Source: Lucinisca nassula (taxonomy: Eukaryota; Mollusca; Bivalvia; Lucinida; Lucinidae). Taken from it: 64,000 nt of DNA. Positions within the stretch are counted from its first letter, which is position 1. The number at the start of each line of letters is the position of its first letter. The position numbers were made by a program, and so were the translations under genes. The stretch covers positions 212,258,138-212,322,137 of the forward strand of contig OY757010.1 in the NCBI GenBank assembly GCA_963580285.1, read 5' to 3'. The notes beneath the pieces are model-generated. The model was not told the origin of the DNA, did not search any database, and worked only from the letters and a program-made list of their open reading frames with translations. Positions 1 through 10,281 of the stretch are shown here, piece after piece.

Positions 1-186
1 ACCACTGAGCCAAAAAGTTGACTCCCTGACGCAGTTATGAAAGAGTGGTGATAAACCTATAAATCATGCATAATCTACCAAGGTAGACAACTGAAGGAAG
101 GCAATGCGGTCCGTAGCACAAGTGACCTTAACACGTTTCAGGTGATTCTAACAAGTAGCCACAACACATTTATTAAAAAAATGTCC
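1..186. other. Unassigned sequence
   Basis: No ORF, RNA gene or recognised repeat was seen here. It ends at the TTAA that starts the next MITE. Confidence 0.4.
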
Positions 187-427
187 TTAAGGGGAAAGGG
201 AACACCTGACAAATTTTCCGCCATTTTTCAAAGGGAGACAACTTTCAGGACTTCCTGATCGCTTTTCTATAAGCCCTATCACACTGAAAAAGGGGTCTTC
301 TCTTAAAGGAAAGAATTTGCTCCTTAGGAGCAAATTCTTTCCTTTAAGAGTTGACCCCTATTGTCATGGGAGACAAAAATACTTTTGCAGGAGTTACATC
401 CCCTGAAGGTGTTCCCATTCCCCTTAA
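187..427. mobile_element. TTAA-flanked MITE, family H
   Basis: The ends are TTAAGGGGAAAGGGAACACC and its near reverse complement finishing in CCCCTTAA. The centre is a perfect hairpin of about 40 nt (around 306-347) with arms reading GGAAAGAATTTGCTCC. There is no coding capacity. Related copies lie at about 9384-9590 and 26405-26645, and a hairpin remnant at 1467-1590. Confidence 0.75.
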
Positions 428-589
428 CTGTCCTTGTTATTCCCCCTTATCTGTCGCTAGGATCTCTGTAGTCTGGAAACTGTCTCAGGACAGCATAGCT
501 CCAGATAAAGTGTTGTTTTTTTTTTGTTTTTTTTTTTCATCCGAAAAGTACTCAGATTTTTCTTATTTCTGCACGAAAACATACAAGTG

Positions 590-801
590 CAGTAAAACTC
601 CGCTATTTATTAAGACCACCAAAAATTGAGACTAAATCCAATTTCAAAAGCTTTTTTAGAAAGTTTCCTTTATTCTTTCATTGTGTTTTCTGCACACAGT
701 GTCATCTGGTCAGAGACCACCTTTGGGACAGTTCAAAAGTGGTCTTAAAGACCACTTTTGAATAGTCTCAAAGGTGGTCTTAATATAGGAATTTTACTGT
801 A
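590..801. mobile_element. Palindromic MITE, family E
   Basis: Inverted ends read CAGTAAAACTCC and its complement ACTGTA, and GGTGGTCTTAA motifs face each other around a centre near 745. It is non-coding. Other copies are at about 10915-11122 and 40786-41000. Confidence 0.7.
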
Positions 802-802
802 T

Positions 803-1022
803 ATTGTGGGCACTTCTGTACCCACAACCTATGTTTTCGTGCAGAAGTAAGCATTACGGTAACACACCTGTGCCACATAGTGCATTTTTCACGTCTCCAA
901 AATGGCTACTTTTCTTGTGAAAATCTGTGGTATTTTTCTTATCTTTACCGTAAACATAGGTTGTGGGTGCTCTTTAGAACCGTTTCATTGAGGCTGTTCT
1001 AACGAGTACCCAAAACATATGT
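803..1022. repeat. Hairpin repeat, family G (two hairpins)
   Basis: Inverted arms such as ATAGGTTGTGGGTGCTC and GAGTACCCAAAACATATG surround a GCCTCA-type loop near 985, and a second arm pair is centred near 815. This module recurs through the window with flanks resembling 'AAACTGGGGTTTA'. No gene is visible. Confidence 0.6.
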
Positions 1023-1143
1023 CTTGGAGCAGAAATAAGGAAAATAATGTTTATCCGTGTAAACCCCAGTTTTTCTCTATATTTAGTGGGGTTTAGGGGA
1101 GTCTTTATTTCACTTGTTCACATGGTGTATCTGGGGCTATGAA

Positions 1144-1458
1144 AACAAGAGCTATCACTAAAGGTGATGAATACCCCCACAAAAACTGCCTTGATTGTAC
1201 AACAGCGGCATTTTGCAATTTTTTCACTTGAAAGGGGCCATTACTATGTCGAAAATTGACGAATTGTAGTGGAAATCGAACTTGACCTGTATTTTATGAT
1301 GTTACATCAGTGTACCAAAAATTATAAAAATCGGTGAAGCGCTTTTTGAGTTATCGTCTGGAAACCAAGTCAACAGACCGACCGACCAACCCACCAACCG
1401 ACCGACCGACAAGCTCACTCCTATATACCCCCCCAAATTTCATTTGTGGGGGTATAAC
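1144..1458. mobile_element. Short cassette element without tandem core
   Basis: It starts CAAGAGCTATCACT and has the inverted pair ATACCCCCACAAA (near 1171) and TTTGTGGGGGTAT (1442-1454). A GACCGACCGACC-type tract lies at about 1376-1410. This is the minimal form of the cassette class that recurs with tandem cores later in the window. Confidence 0.65.
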
Positions 1459-1466
1459 CATTCAGC

Positions 1467-1590
1467 AGGTATCTACTCCTAATGGAAAGAATTTGCTCGT
1501 TAGGAGCAAATTCTTTCCTTTATGAGTAGACCCAATATCTATAAGAGACAAAAAACATTTTTGAAAGAGTTGCCTCCCCTGAAGACAAAT
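1467..1590. repeat. MITE family H remnant with hairpin
   Basis: It contains the family H hairpin (arms GGAAAGAATTTGCTC and GAGCAAATTCTTTCC, about 1482-1520) and the following GAGTTGCCTCCCCTGAAG segment. It lacks both TTAA ends. Confidence 0.6.
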
Positions 1591-1600
1591 GTTGGCATTT

Positions 1601-1813
1601 TTAACCCTTCTCTTGCTGAATATTCATTTAAGCCACACCCATTTCTGTCTATCAACCAATCAAATTACTTGATGTAATTTATTGCTACAAATTCATAAAC
1701 TAAATGCCAAACAGTGTAGATCCTGATCAGATGGCTTCTTCAGAAGCCATCTGATCTGGATCTGCACTGTTTGCAAAGATAGGGGTTGTCGTGAACAGCA
1801 AGATAAGGGTTAA
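1601..1813. mobile_element. TTAA MITE, family A (copy 1)
   Basis: A 213-bp element with ends TTAACCCTTCTCTTGCTG and CAGCAAGATAAGGGTTAA. The TTAA target and CCCTT termini suggest a piggyBac-type origin. A perfect central palindrome near 1735-1745 carries GATCAGATGGCTTC and its complement. There is no ORF. Confidence 0.85.
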
Positions 1814-1925
1814 ATTTATGAGCAGGATAAACAACTTTCTTTGATAATATCAACAGGAAGACCGCCCCCAACTGTTGTATTTTAATATCAATGAGCATTA
1901 AATGCTTAATGCTCAAGTGACCTTT

Positions 1926-2207
1926 GTTTTTGTTTGTCTGGGTTGAGGTTTTATATCCCAACAATATGTAGGTCATTATGGAGACATTGCTTCTAATTTT
2001 GTGGGACTTTCACTCGACACCGAGAGGAAATGACATCTTAAGCCCTACAGCTCATAGAAACTGCTAGGTTTTAAGGAGCGGTCCGACTCGCATCACTTTT
2101 CCTGGTAAGGCTTAGACCTAAGCGGTTTACCAGTACTCAAGTTCTGTCCATTTCAGCATTGCACGGAAGCACCATGCAGCCCAATCTATTTCTCCAAGTC
2201 ACAATTG
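1926..2207 (-). repeat. SINE-like repeat V, diverged copy
   Basis: Recognised by the GGTCATT..GGAGACATTGCTTC block, the 'GTGGGACTTT' block and the 'AAGCACCATGCAGCCC' block shared with at least ten other copies. Orientation is set by the GTTTAACGTC-type tail, here at the left and diverged. Confidence 0.6.
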
Positions 2208-2299
2208 ACAGCGGCGTGTTCGTGTGAGCTGACCATGAAATAGATTTTATAACCTCTGACCTCAAACCAAGAGCCTCTCCCATGCTCTACCAAGCTATC

Positions 2300-2528
2300 T
2301 TAACCCTTTTAGTACCAAATAGAATCTTCCTCCTTGTTTATGGCAGGACTCTATTTCAATATTCAGGGGTGTCTGGTTGTGTAGTCTTCAAAATTCATGT
2401 GGAAAATGGCTGAACTTTTTGCAAACAGTGTAGGCCCTGATCAGATGCCACATTCTGTGGCGTGTGATCTGGGCCTGCACTGTTTGCCAGGGTACCCGTT
2501 TTGGGGTTTCCAGTACCAAATGGGTTAA
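2300..2528. mobile_element. TTAA MITE, family C (copy 1)
   Basis: Ends TTAACCCTTTTAGTACCAAAT and CCAAATGGGTTAA. The internal inverted pair GCAAACAGTGTAGG/CCTGCACTGTTTGC surrounds a GATCAGA/TGATCT palindrome. It is non-coding. Other copies are at 8236, 26110, 26720, 31526, 41500 and 52296. Confidence 0.75.
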
Positions 2529-2563
2529 TGTGAGATTTTATCGATGTAGTGGTTTGACTGGAC

Positions 2564-2776
2564 TTAACCCTTCTCTTGCTGAATATTCAGTTTAGCCACA
2601 CCCATTTCCGACTTTTAACCAATCAGATTACTTGATGTAATTTATTCTTACAATGCCATAAACTTAATGTCAAACAGTGTAGATCCTGATCAGATGGCTT
2701 CTTCAGAAGCCATCTGATCTGGATCTACACTGTTTCCAAAGATAGGGGTTGTTGTGAACAGCATGATAAGAGTTAA
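2564..2776. mobile_element. TTAA MITE, family A (copy 2)
   Basis: Same ends and length as copy 1 (213 bp). The right TTAA is preceded by AGAG rather than AGGG. Confidence 0.85.
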
Positions 2777-2811
2777 ATTCTTGAGATTCATCATCAAAAT
2801 TCTTCATCATG

Positions 2812-2960
2812 ATAACGATTCTATGTAATGAACACCCTGGTAAACTCCACTTTATATAGACTTATGGTTTACAGGGGTAAATATTATTTTTCTTATTTCT
2901 GCTCCAAGACATAGGTAATGGTAATCTTTAGGACCGCCTCAGTGAGGCTAAGTACAACTA
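2812..2960. repeat. Hairpin repeat G fragment
   Basis: It contains the 'CTCCACTTTATATAGA..GGTTTACAGGGG' flank and part of the CATAGGT..GTGAGGCT hairpin. It is truncated just before exon 8. Confidence 0.5.
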
Positions 2961-2998
2961 CATTATCATAACAATGACCTGAGCACTGTAACACTTAC

Positions 2999-3101
2999 GC
3001 ACATATTTCCTCTTTTGGATACAGACCAAAGCAGTCATCTAAGATGAGTGAGCACTTTGGTTTCTCTCCACAGAATGGTTTGGGCTCCTGCTGTTCTGTA
3101 T
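2999..3101 (-). CDS. Exon 8 (last visible): cysteine-repeat protein
   Basis: A 103-nt exon with acceptor TTTCTTTTCAG and donor GC/GTAAGT. Two entry bases complete an Asp codon with exon 7, and 33 whole codons follow (residues 486-518). It carries linker cysteine C495 and then C501, C508 and C518, the first three cysteines of unit 6. The donor again comes one codon after the third cysteine. The exon ends mid-codon, so the gene must continue. No acceptable exon was found between 1 and 2998, which is all repeats. A truncated tandem-repeat cassette starts about 25 bp upstream of the acceptor. Confidence 0.78.
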
Positions 3102-3124
3102 CTGAAAAGAAACCAGAGATTCAA

Positions 3125-3836
3125 CTTCGGTGAAGTTGATGAAAGTCAATGTAAAAACAAAGGGCTCCGGGGCGGGGGCATTTTTGGCCCATGGGCTATG
3201 GTTTGAACACTGCTGGTAGAAGTCCACTAGATAAAGCTACACACCAAATTTCAAAGAACTGGGCCATGCGGTTTTGGAGAAGAAGATTTTTAAAGATTTT
3301 CCTTGTGTAAGCCAATGTAAAACCAAAGGGCCGGCAGGTGGGGGCATTTTTAGCCCTAGGCCTATAATTTGAACAAACTTGATAGAGGTCCATTAGATGA
3401 AGCTTCACATCAAATATCAAAGAACTGGGCCTTGCAGTTTCAGAGAAGAAGATTTTTAAAGATTTTCCCTATATAAGCCTATGTAAAACCAAAGGCACCA
3501 AGAGTGGGGGCATTTTTGGCCCCAGGGCTATAATTTGAACAATCTTGGTAGAGGTCCACTAGATGAAGCTTCTTACCAAATATCAAAGACCTGGGCCAAG
3601 CAGTTTCAGAGAAGAAGTTTTTAAAAATTTTCAGTAAAAAAATCTATTTTTAGCTCCTGTGACCTAGATGTGCAACAGACCAGAACCATTTGAACAACTT
3701 TGAAAGGGGACCACCTAAGGATCATTCCTGTGAAGTTTGGTCAAAATCCATTCAGTGGATTTATGCAAGGACTCACGCACGCACAATGGACAAAAAGTGA
3801 TCCCCAAAAGCTCTCCTCTTCACTACGTGACAGGTG
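3125..3836 (+). mobile_element. 5'-truncated tandem-repeat cassette (168-bp units)
   Basis: Units start near 3139, 3309 and 3477 at AAxxxCAATGTAAAA-type sequence, so the period is about 168-170 bp. Each carries GAGAAGAAGATTTTTAAAG. The 3' end has CACGCACGCACAATGGAC and then the stem CTCACTACGTGAC-like plus GGTGAGCT. The left end (CAAGA plus GCTCACC) is missing next to exon 8. Confidence 0.6.
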
Positions 3837-4254
3837 AGCTGAAAACAGTTGAGTATATTTATGACAAATTTACATATGAAGCCTTTCTAATCAAAGCTGC
3901 AGTATGTTGTAATGATATATTGTACCAAGTTTTACCAAAATTAATCAATTCTTTCACCAGATAGACTGCACACAAGTCATTTTTGGCCCAAAATTGTCTG
4001 GTTTTAAGGCCTGTTCCCTTGAAAATGAGGCCAAGGTCATCATAACCTAAGGACTATCTTCCACCATCCTAGTGATGTAACCATGCAAGTTTGGTTAGAA
4101 AACATCCATAGGTTCAAGAGCTATAATGCTTCAAACAGGCTACGCCAAGGCTGACACCAACGTAAACCGGATCCACACCAAAATCAAGTATGTCCCCACT
4201 CACCTCCTGTTGGGGGTGGGGGGGGGGGACATATTTCTCTGGGGACTCAAGAAT
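3837..4254. other. Unassigned intronic repeat-like sequence
   Basis: No gene is seen. The right part has a TATGTCCCC / GGGGGACATA inverted pair (about 4189-4231), like the terminal stems of the cassette class, so this may be an old decayed member. Confidence 0.4.
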
Positions 4255-4617
4255 GAGTATCAATAAGATATCGTAAACAAGCCTGTGTTCAAAATACAGA
4301 AGAACTTTGATGGCTCGAACACCAATGGCTCGTTTACCATGGCTGAATTGAATCAGTTCCTGAGCCCCTAGGGAAATCCTCGATATAAGAAATAGTGGGG
4401 GTAATTTAGAAGATTTTCATCTTTTATCTTGCAAATGTATGCTGTGTGTACTCATTAGAATCACCTCAATTAGGTGATTCTAATGAGTACACACAGCATA
4501 CATTTTCATTTTAAAACACCGTTAAGATATCGAAAAGTATATCGTACACCTCCTGGCAGTCTCCCTCAGAGGCTCGAACGAGGTCCCAAAGTGTTCGAGC
4601 CATTGAAGTTCGACTGT
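4255..4617. mobile_element. MITE family F, partial
   Basis: It shares GAACTTTGATGGCTCGAACAC and the inner hairpin TGTGTACTCATTAGAATC/GATTCTAATGAGTACACA (about 4442-4500) with fuller copies at 28667 and 31846. The ends are diverged. Confidence 0.6.
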
Positions 4618-4728
4618 ATTGAAATTTCCTGGTATTGTGCTTTGCTTGAAGAGACAAAACTTTAGCAACAACTGGATCATCACTATAACAAGTCTGTGTC
4701 ATGAACACCCCTTTAATCCCGACTTTAT

Positions 4729-5137
4729 ACAGTATAGCTCCAATATATCACGGTAGTCGGGGTCCATAGCCCCCAAACTGCGATGTGTTTGCCGAGATGC
4801 CAATACAAGTCGCGGTGATAGTTTGGTAAAATATTGTCTATCAATCCACACTAATGGCTGTCAGTAATACTATCGGCAGTATTTCACCATTAAAGTAGGT
4901 TCAGAATTACTCAGTGACAGAACAAACAGCAGACGCTTGGCGGGAAAAGTCAAACGCTGTTGGCGCCTGGTTTAACCTGGTTTTAAATAAATTTTAACAA
5001 CTTAAAACTCTATTTTTTTTTTTTTTTAATTATGAATTTTTAAGGGAAAAAAAAAACAAAAAACGGGATCCACTGCGCGACCGCGATAGATTGGACATCG
5101 CGAAATATCGGAACGCGATATATTGGAGCTATACTGT
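4729..5137. mobile_element. Short TIR element
   Basis: Terminal inverted repeats ACAGTATAGCTCCAATATAT and ATATATTGGAGCTATACTGT bound about 409 bp. TA lies at both borders, consistent with a Tc1/mariner-type MITE. The interior has no transposase. Confidence 0.7.
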
Positions 5138-5152
5138 ACAGAGAAAACAGGG

Positions 5153-5272
5153 GCTTACATAATAGATCCTCTAAGCGGTTTACAAGTATTCGTGTGCGGG
5201 TCAGTTTCAGCTCTGCCTGGAAGCATCATGCAGCCCATCTATTTCTTCAAGCCCCGATGGGCGGGGACTAAC
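5153..5272 (-). repeat. SINE-like repeat V, fragment
   Basis: It matches only the block from 'CCTCTAAGCGGTTTACA' to 'GATGGGCGGGG', the end opposite the GTTTAACGTC tail. Confidence 0.65.
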
Positions 5273-5364
5273 GGCTTTGTTTGGAGTACAAATAAGAAAA
5301 CATATTACAAATTTTCATCAGAACAGTAAACATATTGGAGGTATGAAAACAATGCACTATGTCA

Positions 5365-5670
5365 CATGGATTTGTTTGTTTGAATTGGGGTTTAACGTCC
5401 CAGTCAACACTAATTAGGTTATTTTTGAGACGACACTTCCAATTCTGTGGGACTTTTACCCGACATTGAGGTGAAATGACATCCCAAGCCCTGCCTCCCA
5501 ACGAAACCAGAAGGCTTATATGCATTAAATGAACTGACTCACACCACTTTGCCTTGGCAGGCTTAGGCCTTCTAAGCTGTTTACCAGTACTCATGTGTGG
5601 TCAGATTTAGCTCTGCGTGGAAGAATTATGCAGCCATTTCTCCAAGCCCCAATGGGCAGGGGCGATATGT
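5365..5670 (-). repeat. SINE-like repeat V, near complete
   Basis: It reads from 'GGGGTTTAACGTCCC' (tail, left) through 'GGGACTTTTACCCGACATT' and 'CTTGGCAGGCTTAGG' to 'CCCCAATGGGCAGGGG'. No open frame is shared between copies, so it is not coding. Confidence 0.75.
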
Positions 5671-5762
5671 CACACGGATGTGTTATCACTTGAACAAGTT
5701 CGTGAAATGAAGACCCCCTAAACCCTACTTTATATAGAGAAAACTGGGGTTTAGGGGGTATA

Positions 5763-6185
5763 CATTATTTTCTTGCACACCAGACAAGGAAATCCGCGAT
5801 TTTACCCTGGGATAGAAATCTATGTTCTGACCCTGGTGTTCCGACCCCAAATCGAATACAATCGCGTGTTTGATAAATGCACTGGTTGAGTACAACCTTG
5901 TTTGCGCCGTCGTTAAGGTTGACGTCGTGCACGACCCGTGACGTCACTTTACATTCCTGCAGCGTCAATACAATATGGCGGCTGTTGGTAACCGAAGTGA
6001 CTGCAGCATTGAAATTCTGTGCTAAGAAATGGAAGGTATTCAAGAAAAAGAATCCAATATGGATGTGAGGGATGGATAGAAAAATCCGTCCCTCGGGATC
6101 ACTGTCCGGCATCACTTGGCAAGCCTCGTGATGCCGGACAGTGACCCTTGGGTCGGATTTTTCCATCCACCCCTCACACCCATAT
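5763..6185. repeat. Dispersed repeat J ending in a palindrome
   Basis: The left part is unique-looking sequence. The right part (6060-6185) is a long inverted repeat with arms GTGAGGGATGGATAGAAAAA and a GATGCCGGACAGTGA centre. The same repeat occurs at 29555-31420, where a mariner has split it. The 133-codon minus-strand ORF across it is not conserved in that copy. Confidence 0.65.
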
Positions 6186-6333
6186 AAGATTCTTATATTC
6201 CTTATTTCTGTTCCAAGACATTTGAGTATAAATATGAAAAATATGATAAATTTTCATCAGAAAATTACCTTTTTTGAGGTATGAAAGAATGCACTATATC
6301 ACAAGGATGTGTTATCGTAATGGTAATGATTAC

Positions 6334-6485
6334 CTTCTTCTGTCAAACACCAAGTTTCCAGCGGACAATCCAGGCTTCCCATCATGTTCTGTGTGTAGAC
6401 TAGTTCAGCATTTATTTCACCTATCTGGGTCTCATCACAATTCTTTGAGAATTTGGAGACACAGTCCAGAGATTCTTCCAGTTTC
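6334..6485 (-). CDS. Exon 7: cysteine-repeat protein
   Basis: A 152-nt exon with a long polypyrimidine acceptor (TTTTTTTTCAG) and donor GTAATC. One entry base completes a Trp codon. 50 whole codons follow (residues 435-484), then one exit base. It supplies C442, C450 and C474, completing unit 5 with spacings x8, x7 and x23. A linker with C480 and an acidic stretch follow. It lies between hairpin repeats and an AT-rich palindromic MITE. Confidence 0.82.
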
Positions 6486-6639
6486 CTGAAAAAAAAATTA
6501 CAAAGTACATTTGTTCTTCTTTATACCAACATTCCATGTAATCACACAACTCACATGAGTACTCAAAACCTATGTTTGAACTATAAATAAGAAAACATCA
6601 GAAAAAAATGACCTTTTATGGAGGCATGAAAGAGCGCAC

Positions 6640-6960
6640 TATATCACACGAATGTGTTATCCTAATGAATATGCAAATAAGTTAGATACGCCACGAAACG
6701 CTACACGTACAATGTCCTTAACGATGTCGCATAAATTGCTAATGGCGGAATATTGACATTTTTGCACAAAAATGTGAATTAAATGCGTTTTAGGAGTCAT
6801 ATGATAAATAGAGTCCTGCATTTGTTTTCATGTATTATTGAATTTATTAAACTAGTTGATGAAAAGGAATAAAATGCTTGGCTAAGCCTCGCATTTTATC
6901 CCTTTTCCTCAACTTGTTTGATAAATCCATTAATACATGAACAAATATTTAGCTCAAGAT
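6640..6960. mobile_element. Palindromic AT-rich MITE, family D
   Basis: Inverted arms GAATTTATTAAACTAGTTGA and CAACTTGTTTGATAAATCC flank an inner GGATAAAATGC-type pair. Copies are at 13380-13487 and 25640-26030. The left half also carries a degenerate region shared with 25800-25990. Confidence 0.65.
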
Positions 6961-7084
6961 GAGAATGGATTCCTGGAGATATTCAAGAACATTGTATTGA
7001 ATACTCCAAGAAACAAAAGTGATTCTATCAAATATTGACAAAATTTATTTCTAGGAGCAATTTTATGTGCAAAAGCCCTTGATT

Positions 7085-7200
7085 TTCTTTTATACTGTTT
7101 TGGTTTTACCGGCCTTTCAAGATTATTTCACTCATTTCCAGCCCATCATCAATCAGACATGGGCCAAAAAGGAGTGAACCTGAAGAAAACCCCACCCCTG
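7085..7200 (-). repeat. tRNA-derived SINE2 fragment (tail part)
   Basis: It matches the tail block of SINE2 (GGTTTTACCGGCCTTTCAAGA..CAGAC), reverse orientation, with the tRNA head missing. Confidence 0.6.
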
Positions 7201-7322
7201 AAGAGCAAAGAGCAAATTCTTTCCTTGGAGAGTAGAATAAGGCAGAAAAATATTTCTAAAAGAGTATTCTTCCTTGAAAAGACACTCATTCCCCTAAACC
7301 CTTGCTACAGTTCTCTTAACCC

Positions 7323-7531
7323 TTAACCCTTATCTTGCTGAATATTCATTTAAGCCACACCCATTTCTGTCTATCAACCAATCAAATTACTTGATGTAAT
7401 TTATTGTTACAAATTCATAAACTGATTGCCAAACAGTGAAGATCCTGATCAGATGGCTTCTTCAGAATCTGATCTGGAGCTGCACTGTTTGCAAAGATAG
7501 GGGTTGTCGTGAACAGCAAGATAAGGGTTAA
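7323..7531. mobile_element. TTAA MITE, family A (copy 3)
   Basis: Ends TTAACCCTTATCTTGCTG and AAGATAAGGGTTAA. The central palindrome is shortened to about 209 bp overall. Confidence 0.85.
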
Positions 7532-7544
7532 GATGCCTAGAAAA

Positions 7545-7690
7545 ACTACATCTGAAAATGTCGTCTGCTGAATCTTCTTGCAAACTTTTTAGAAATATTT
7601 TTTCACACAGGCAAACAGTGTGGGTCCACACTGTTTGCAAAAATGACTTTTAAAGTAACCGGCAGACGACAAAGCAGACGACAATTGGCG
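7545..7690. repeat. Palindromic repeat with GTCGTCTGC ends
   Basis: The inverted pair GTCGTCTGC (7559) and GCAGACGAC (7661) surrounds a CAAACAGTGTGG/CCACACTGTTTG hairpin. A related copy is at about 41298-41430. Confidence 0.6.
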
Positions 7691-7979
7691 TGATTTACAT
7701 TTTATGGGTTAACCACTAGGCAACAGAGCCTGACAGAGCCTGCTGCTGCTATGTTTACCCTCAATTGCTTACTTAATCTGGATATATCATTTTTTAAAAC
7801 AGTATAGATCCAGACCAGCTAGCTAATGCTTGTCTGACCAGGATCTACATTGTTTTCCATTCTGCTTCTGAATCCATTGCAAATTTGTTCAAAATGGAAC
7901 TCAAGTGACACAAATGGGTGAAAATTTGGAAAGGGAAATATTTAGCATGGTAAGATTTAAAATGATTGAGTATACTAAC

Positions 7980-8207
7980 CAACATATGTCTACAAATGGG
8001 GAGGCTGTACCACCAAACTTTCCCAGCTCCTTTAAGCAATGTTTGACAGAGTCAACATGGCATGTCTCTGGGGGCGGGAGAACAGGAATCGGGCAGTATT
8101 CCTGGTGTAAAGCTCTGATATAGGCAATAGCGCTGTCCTTGTGAGTGGCACAGTTGTCACTGAACTGAGTTGTCAGTGCTGTCTCCGCTGCCAGGAGACG
8201 ATCCTCG
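7980..8207 (-). CDS. Exon 6: cysteine-repeat protein
   Basis: A 228-nt exon with acceptor TTCTATTACAG and donor GTTAGTAT. One entry base, 75 whole codons and two exit bases fit both neighbours. It encodes the rest of unit 4 (C377 and C396, without the fourth cysteine), a Pro-rich linker (PIPVLPPPET) and the start of unit 5 with C407, C415 and C433. The donor is again one codon after the third cysteine. A TTAA MITE starts only 29 bp upstream of the acceptor. Confidence 0.82.
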
Positions 8208-8235
8208 CTGTAATAGAAAGTAAGGCATCATCATA

Positions 8236-8463
8236 TTAACCCTATTTGTACCAAATGGAATCTTCCACCTTATATATAGCACAAGTCAATTTCAAAATTT
8301 AGGGGTGTCACGTTGTGTTTTCATCAAAATTTATTTGGAAATTGGCTGAAAATTTTGCAAACAGTATAGACCCTGATCAGACGCTGTGTTCTGCGGCGTC
8401 TGATTGGGGGCTGGGCTGTTTGCCAACTACCCGTTTTGGGGTATCCGGTACTAAATGGTTTAA
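8236..8463. mobile_element. TTAA MITE, family C (copy 2)
   Basis: An uninterrupted copy from TTAACCCTATTTGTACC to CTAAATGGTTTAA, with the central GCAAACAGTATAG..GGGCTGTTTGCC hairpin. It serves as the empty-site reference for the insertion at 41597. Confidence 0.75.
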
Positions 8464-8509
8464 TGTAAAATATACCCTAATGATCCCGAGCAATGGGATG
8501 AACAGGCCT

Positions 8510-8585
8510 AAGCAAAAACAGCGTAGACCCAGATCAGACTGCTCCTGAAGGAGCAGTCTGATCAGGATCAACACTGTTTGCCATT
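8510..8585. repeat. Palindrome
   Basis: A near-perfect inverted repeat around GCTCCTGAAGGAGC, with arms CCAGATCAGACT and AGTCTGATCAGG and outer AAACAG/CTGTTT. Confidence 0.7.
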
Positions 8586-8819
8586 CTGTCTGCACCTTTT
8601 CCGGACTCCCTGCTTGATTGTGGAACAAATGTTAGACAAAGGAGAATTACAGCAAGTCCTTAAGGTATCTCAACTTTTATTTTTACAGTAAATGAGCCCC
8701 GCCAAGCGAATTTGTGTCTTCGAGCATTCCGTCATGACAAATTTTAACTGCTCAAGCCCAGCCATTAAGAGAGGCCAGAGATATGGCTCTCTGTCTGAAG
8801 GTTCCTCTTGATTCACTGC

Positions 8820-8900
8820 TTGTATGAGCGAGCAGCGAAGGTTCTGGCGAGACTGCGCGGATGCGCAGGCTCGCCTGAACCTTCGCTGCTCGCATAGGCG
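8820..8900. repeat. GC-rich inverted repeat
   Basis: Arms GAGCAGCGAAGGTTC-like and GAACCTTCGCTGCTC surround GCGCGGATGCGC. No gene was seen around it (8600-9200). Confidence 0.65.
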
Positions 8901-9214
8901 ATAAGTACCAAAATCGCTTGACGGGGCCCAAATGATTTATCAAACAAAACATGGAGTATATATTTTCAAGTTTTTTAAAGTCACAACCATTTAAGTTTAC
9001 CGTAAAAATCCGAAAAATTCGGACACCTTGAAAACTTGCTGTAATTCTCAAAAATAATTTTACAAATTTGTTTCACCATCCAGCAACAAGTCAAAAGTTG
9101 TACAAGGAATGGCATGGCAAACAAAGTAGACCCTGACTGGACTGCTCCTGATCTGAATCTGCCCTGTTTGGTTAGGCCTATCTGTCCCAATAATTAGGAT
9201 CATTACAGATTTTT

Positions 9215-9360
9215 TTTGGGGTAGGAGTTTGGTTTTACGGCCCTTTCAAGATTATTTCACTCATATCGAGCCGATCGTTAATCAGAGGTTGGTGAAAACC
9301 GGAGTACCCGGATAAAAATCAGCTGACCTTCCGTTGCAGACATTGGCATCTCACAGGATC
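9215..9360 (-). repeat. tRNA-derived SINE2, 5'-truncated
   Basis: It runs from GGTTTTACGGCCCTTTC (tail side) to TTGGCATCTCACA. The tRNA-like head is absent. Confidence 0.65.
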
Positions 9361-9383
9361 ATTACAGAATATTTTTGAGAATC

Positions 9384-9590
9384 TTAAGGGGAATGAGAAA
9401 ACCTGGCAGATTTTTCCACTATTTTTCAAAAGGAGACAAGTTTTGGGACTTCCCGTTTGCTTTTCTATAAAAGGAAAGAATTTGCTCCTAAGGAGCAAAT
9501 TCTTTCCTTTAAGAGTTGACCCCTATTGACATAGGCAACAAAAATTCTTTTGCAGGAGTTGCCTCCCCAGAATCCATTCCCCTTAAAGTC
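9384..9590. mobile_element. TTAA MITE, family H (copy 2)
   Basis: It begins CTTAAGGGGAATGAGAAAAC and ends CATTCCCCTTAA, with the family hairpin at about 9470-9511. Confidence 0.7.
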
Positions 9591-9599
9591 ACAACCCTT

Positions 9600-9984
9600 A
9601 AAGTTTACTTACCTTGACAGGTTGTGCAGGGCTGGAAATTTCACTCGTCCCCTGACCATGAGTAAGAATTTTGAAGGATGAGTGAAGATTTTGTCAAGTC
9701 CCAATTTAATTAATAACAAGGCAATGCAAGAATAACATCCTCTCACAACTCAACTAACATTTAAATCCAATCTGAATATGTTAGACCTACTAATCTAATT
9801 AGATTACCTTTGATGCTTCTATGATGATCAATTTGCCTTCTATCTTGTTCACAAGGTTTTTAATGTTAAGTTCATTGTGATCCTGACCTTTGATCCCTGA
9901 CCTTGAGAATCAATAGGGTTCATCCTCTCTCCACGGGGATCATTTGTGGAAGGATACACGATACATCCAATCATTGTTATGTTT
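9600..9984. other. Unassigned sequence
   Basis: AT-rich intronic sequence. No exon with acceptable splice sites and no recognised repeat was seen. Confidence 0.4.
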
Positions 9985-10264
9985 GTTTGTTTGATTCAAG
10001 GTTTAATATCCCCGTCAACACTGTAAAGGTCATTTTGGAGACATTGCTTCCAATTTTGTGGGACTTTTACCCGACATTGAGATGAAATGACATCTCAAGC
10101 CCTGTCGCCCAATGAAACCAATAGGATTTATAAGCATGGACGGTCTGACACTCGCACCTCTTTGCCTGGGTAGGCTTAGATCCTCTAAGCGTTTACCAGT
10201 ACTCGTGTGCGGGTTAGATTCAGCTTTGCATGGAAGCATTATGCATATTTCTCCAAGCCCCGGC
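9985..10264 (-). repeat. SINE-like repeat V
   Basis: It begins with the GGTTTAATATCCCCGTC tail (left) and ends 'CTCCAAGCCCCGG'. It is directly adjacent to the tRNA-Thr-type SINE. Confidence 0.75.
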
Positions 10265-10281
10265 CTTCCAATCATTGTTCA

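Noticed and set aside
351..629. 92-codon ORF with T-rich tail
   Set aside because: It overlaps the end of a family H MITE and a poly-T stretch, with no conservation in other copies.
5765..6166. 133-codon minus-strand ORF
   Set aside because: It spans repeat J; the copy at 29555-31420 does not keep the frame and there are no splice-site or protein-family clues.
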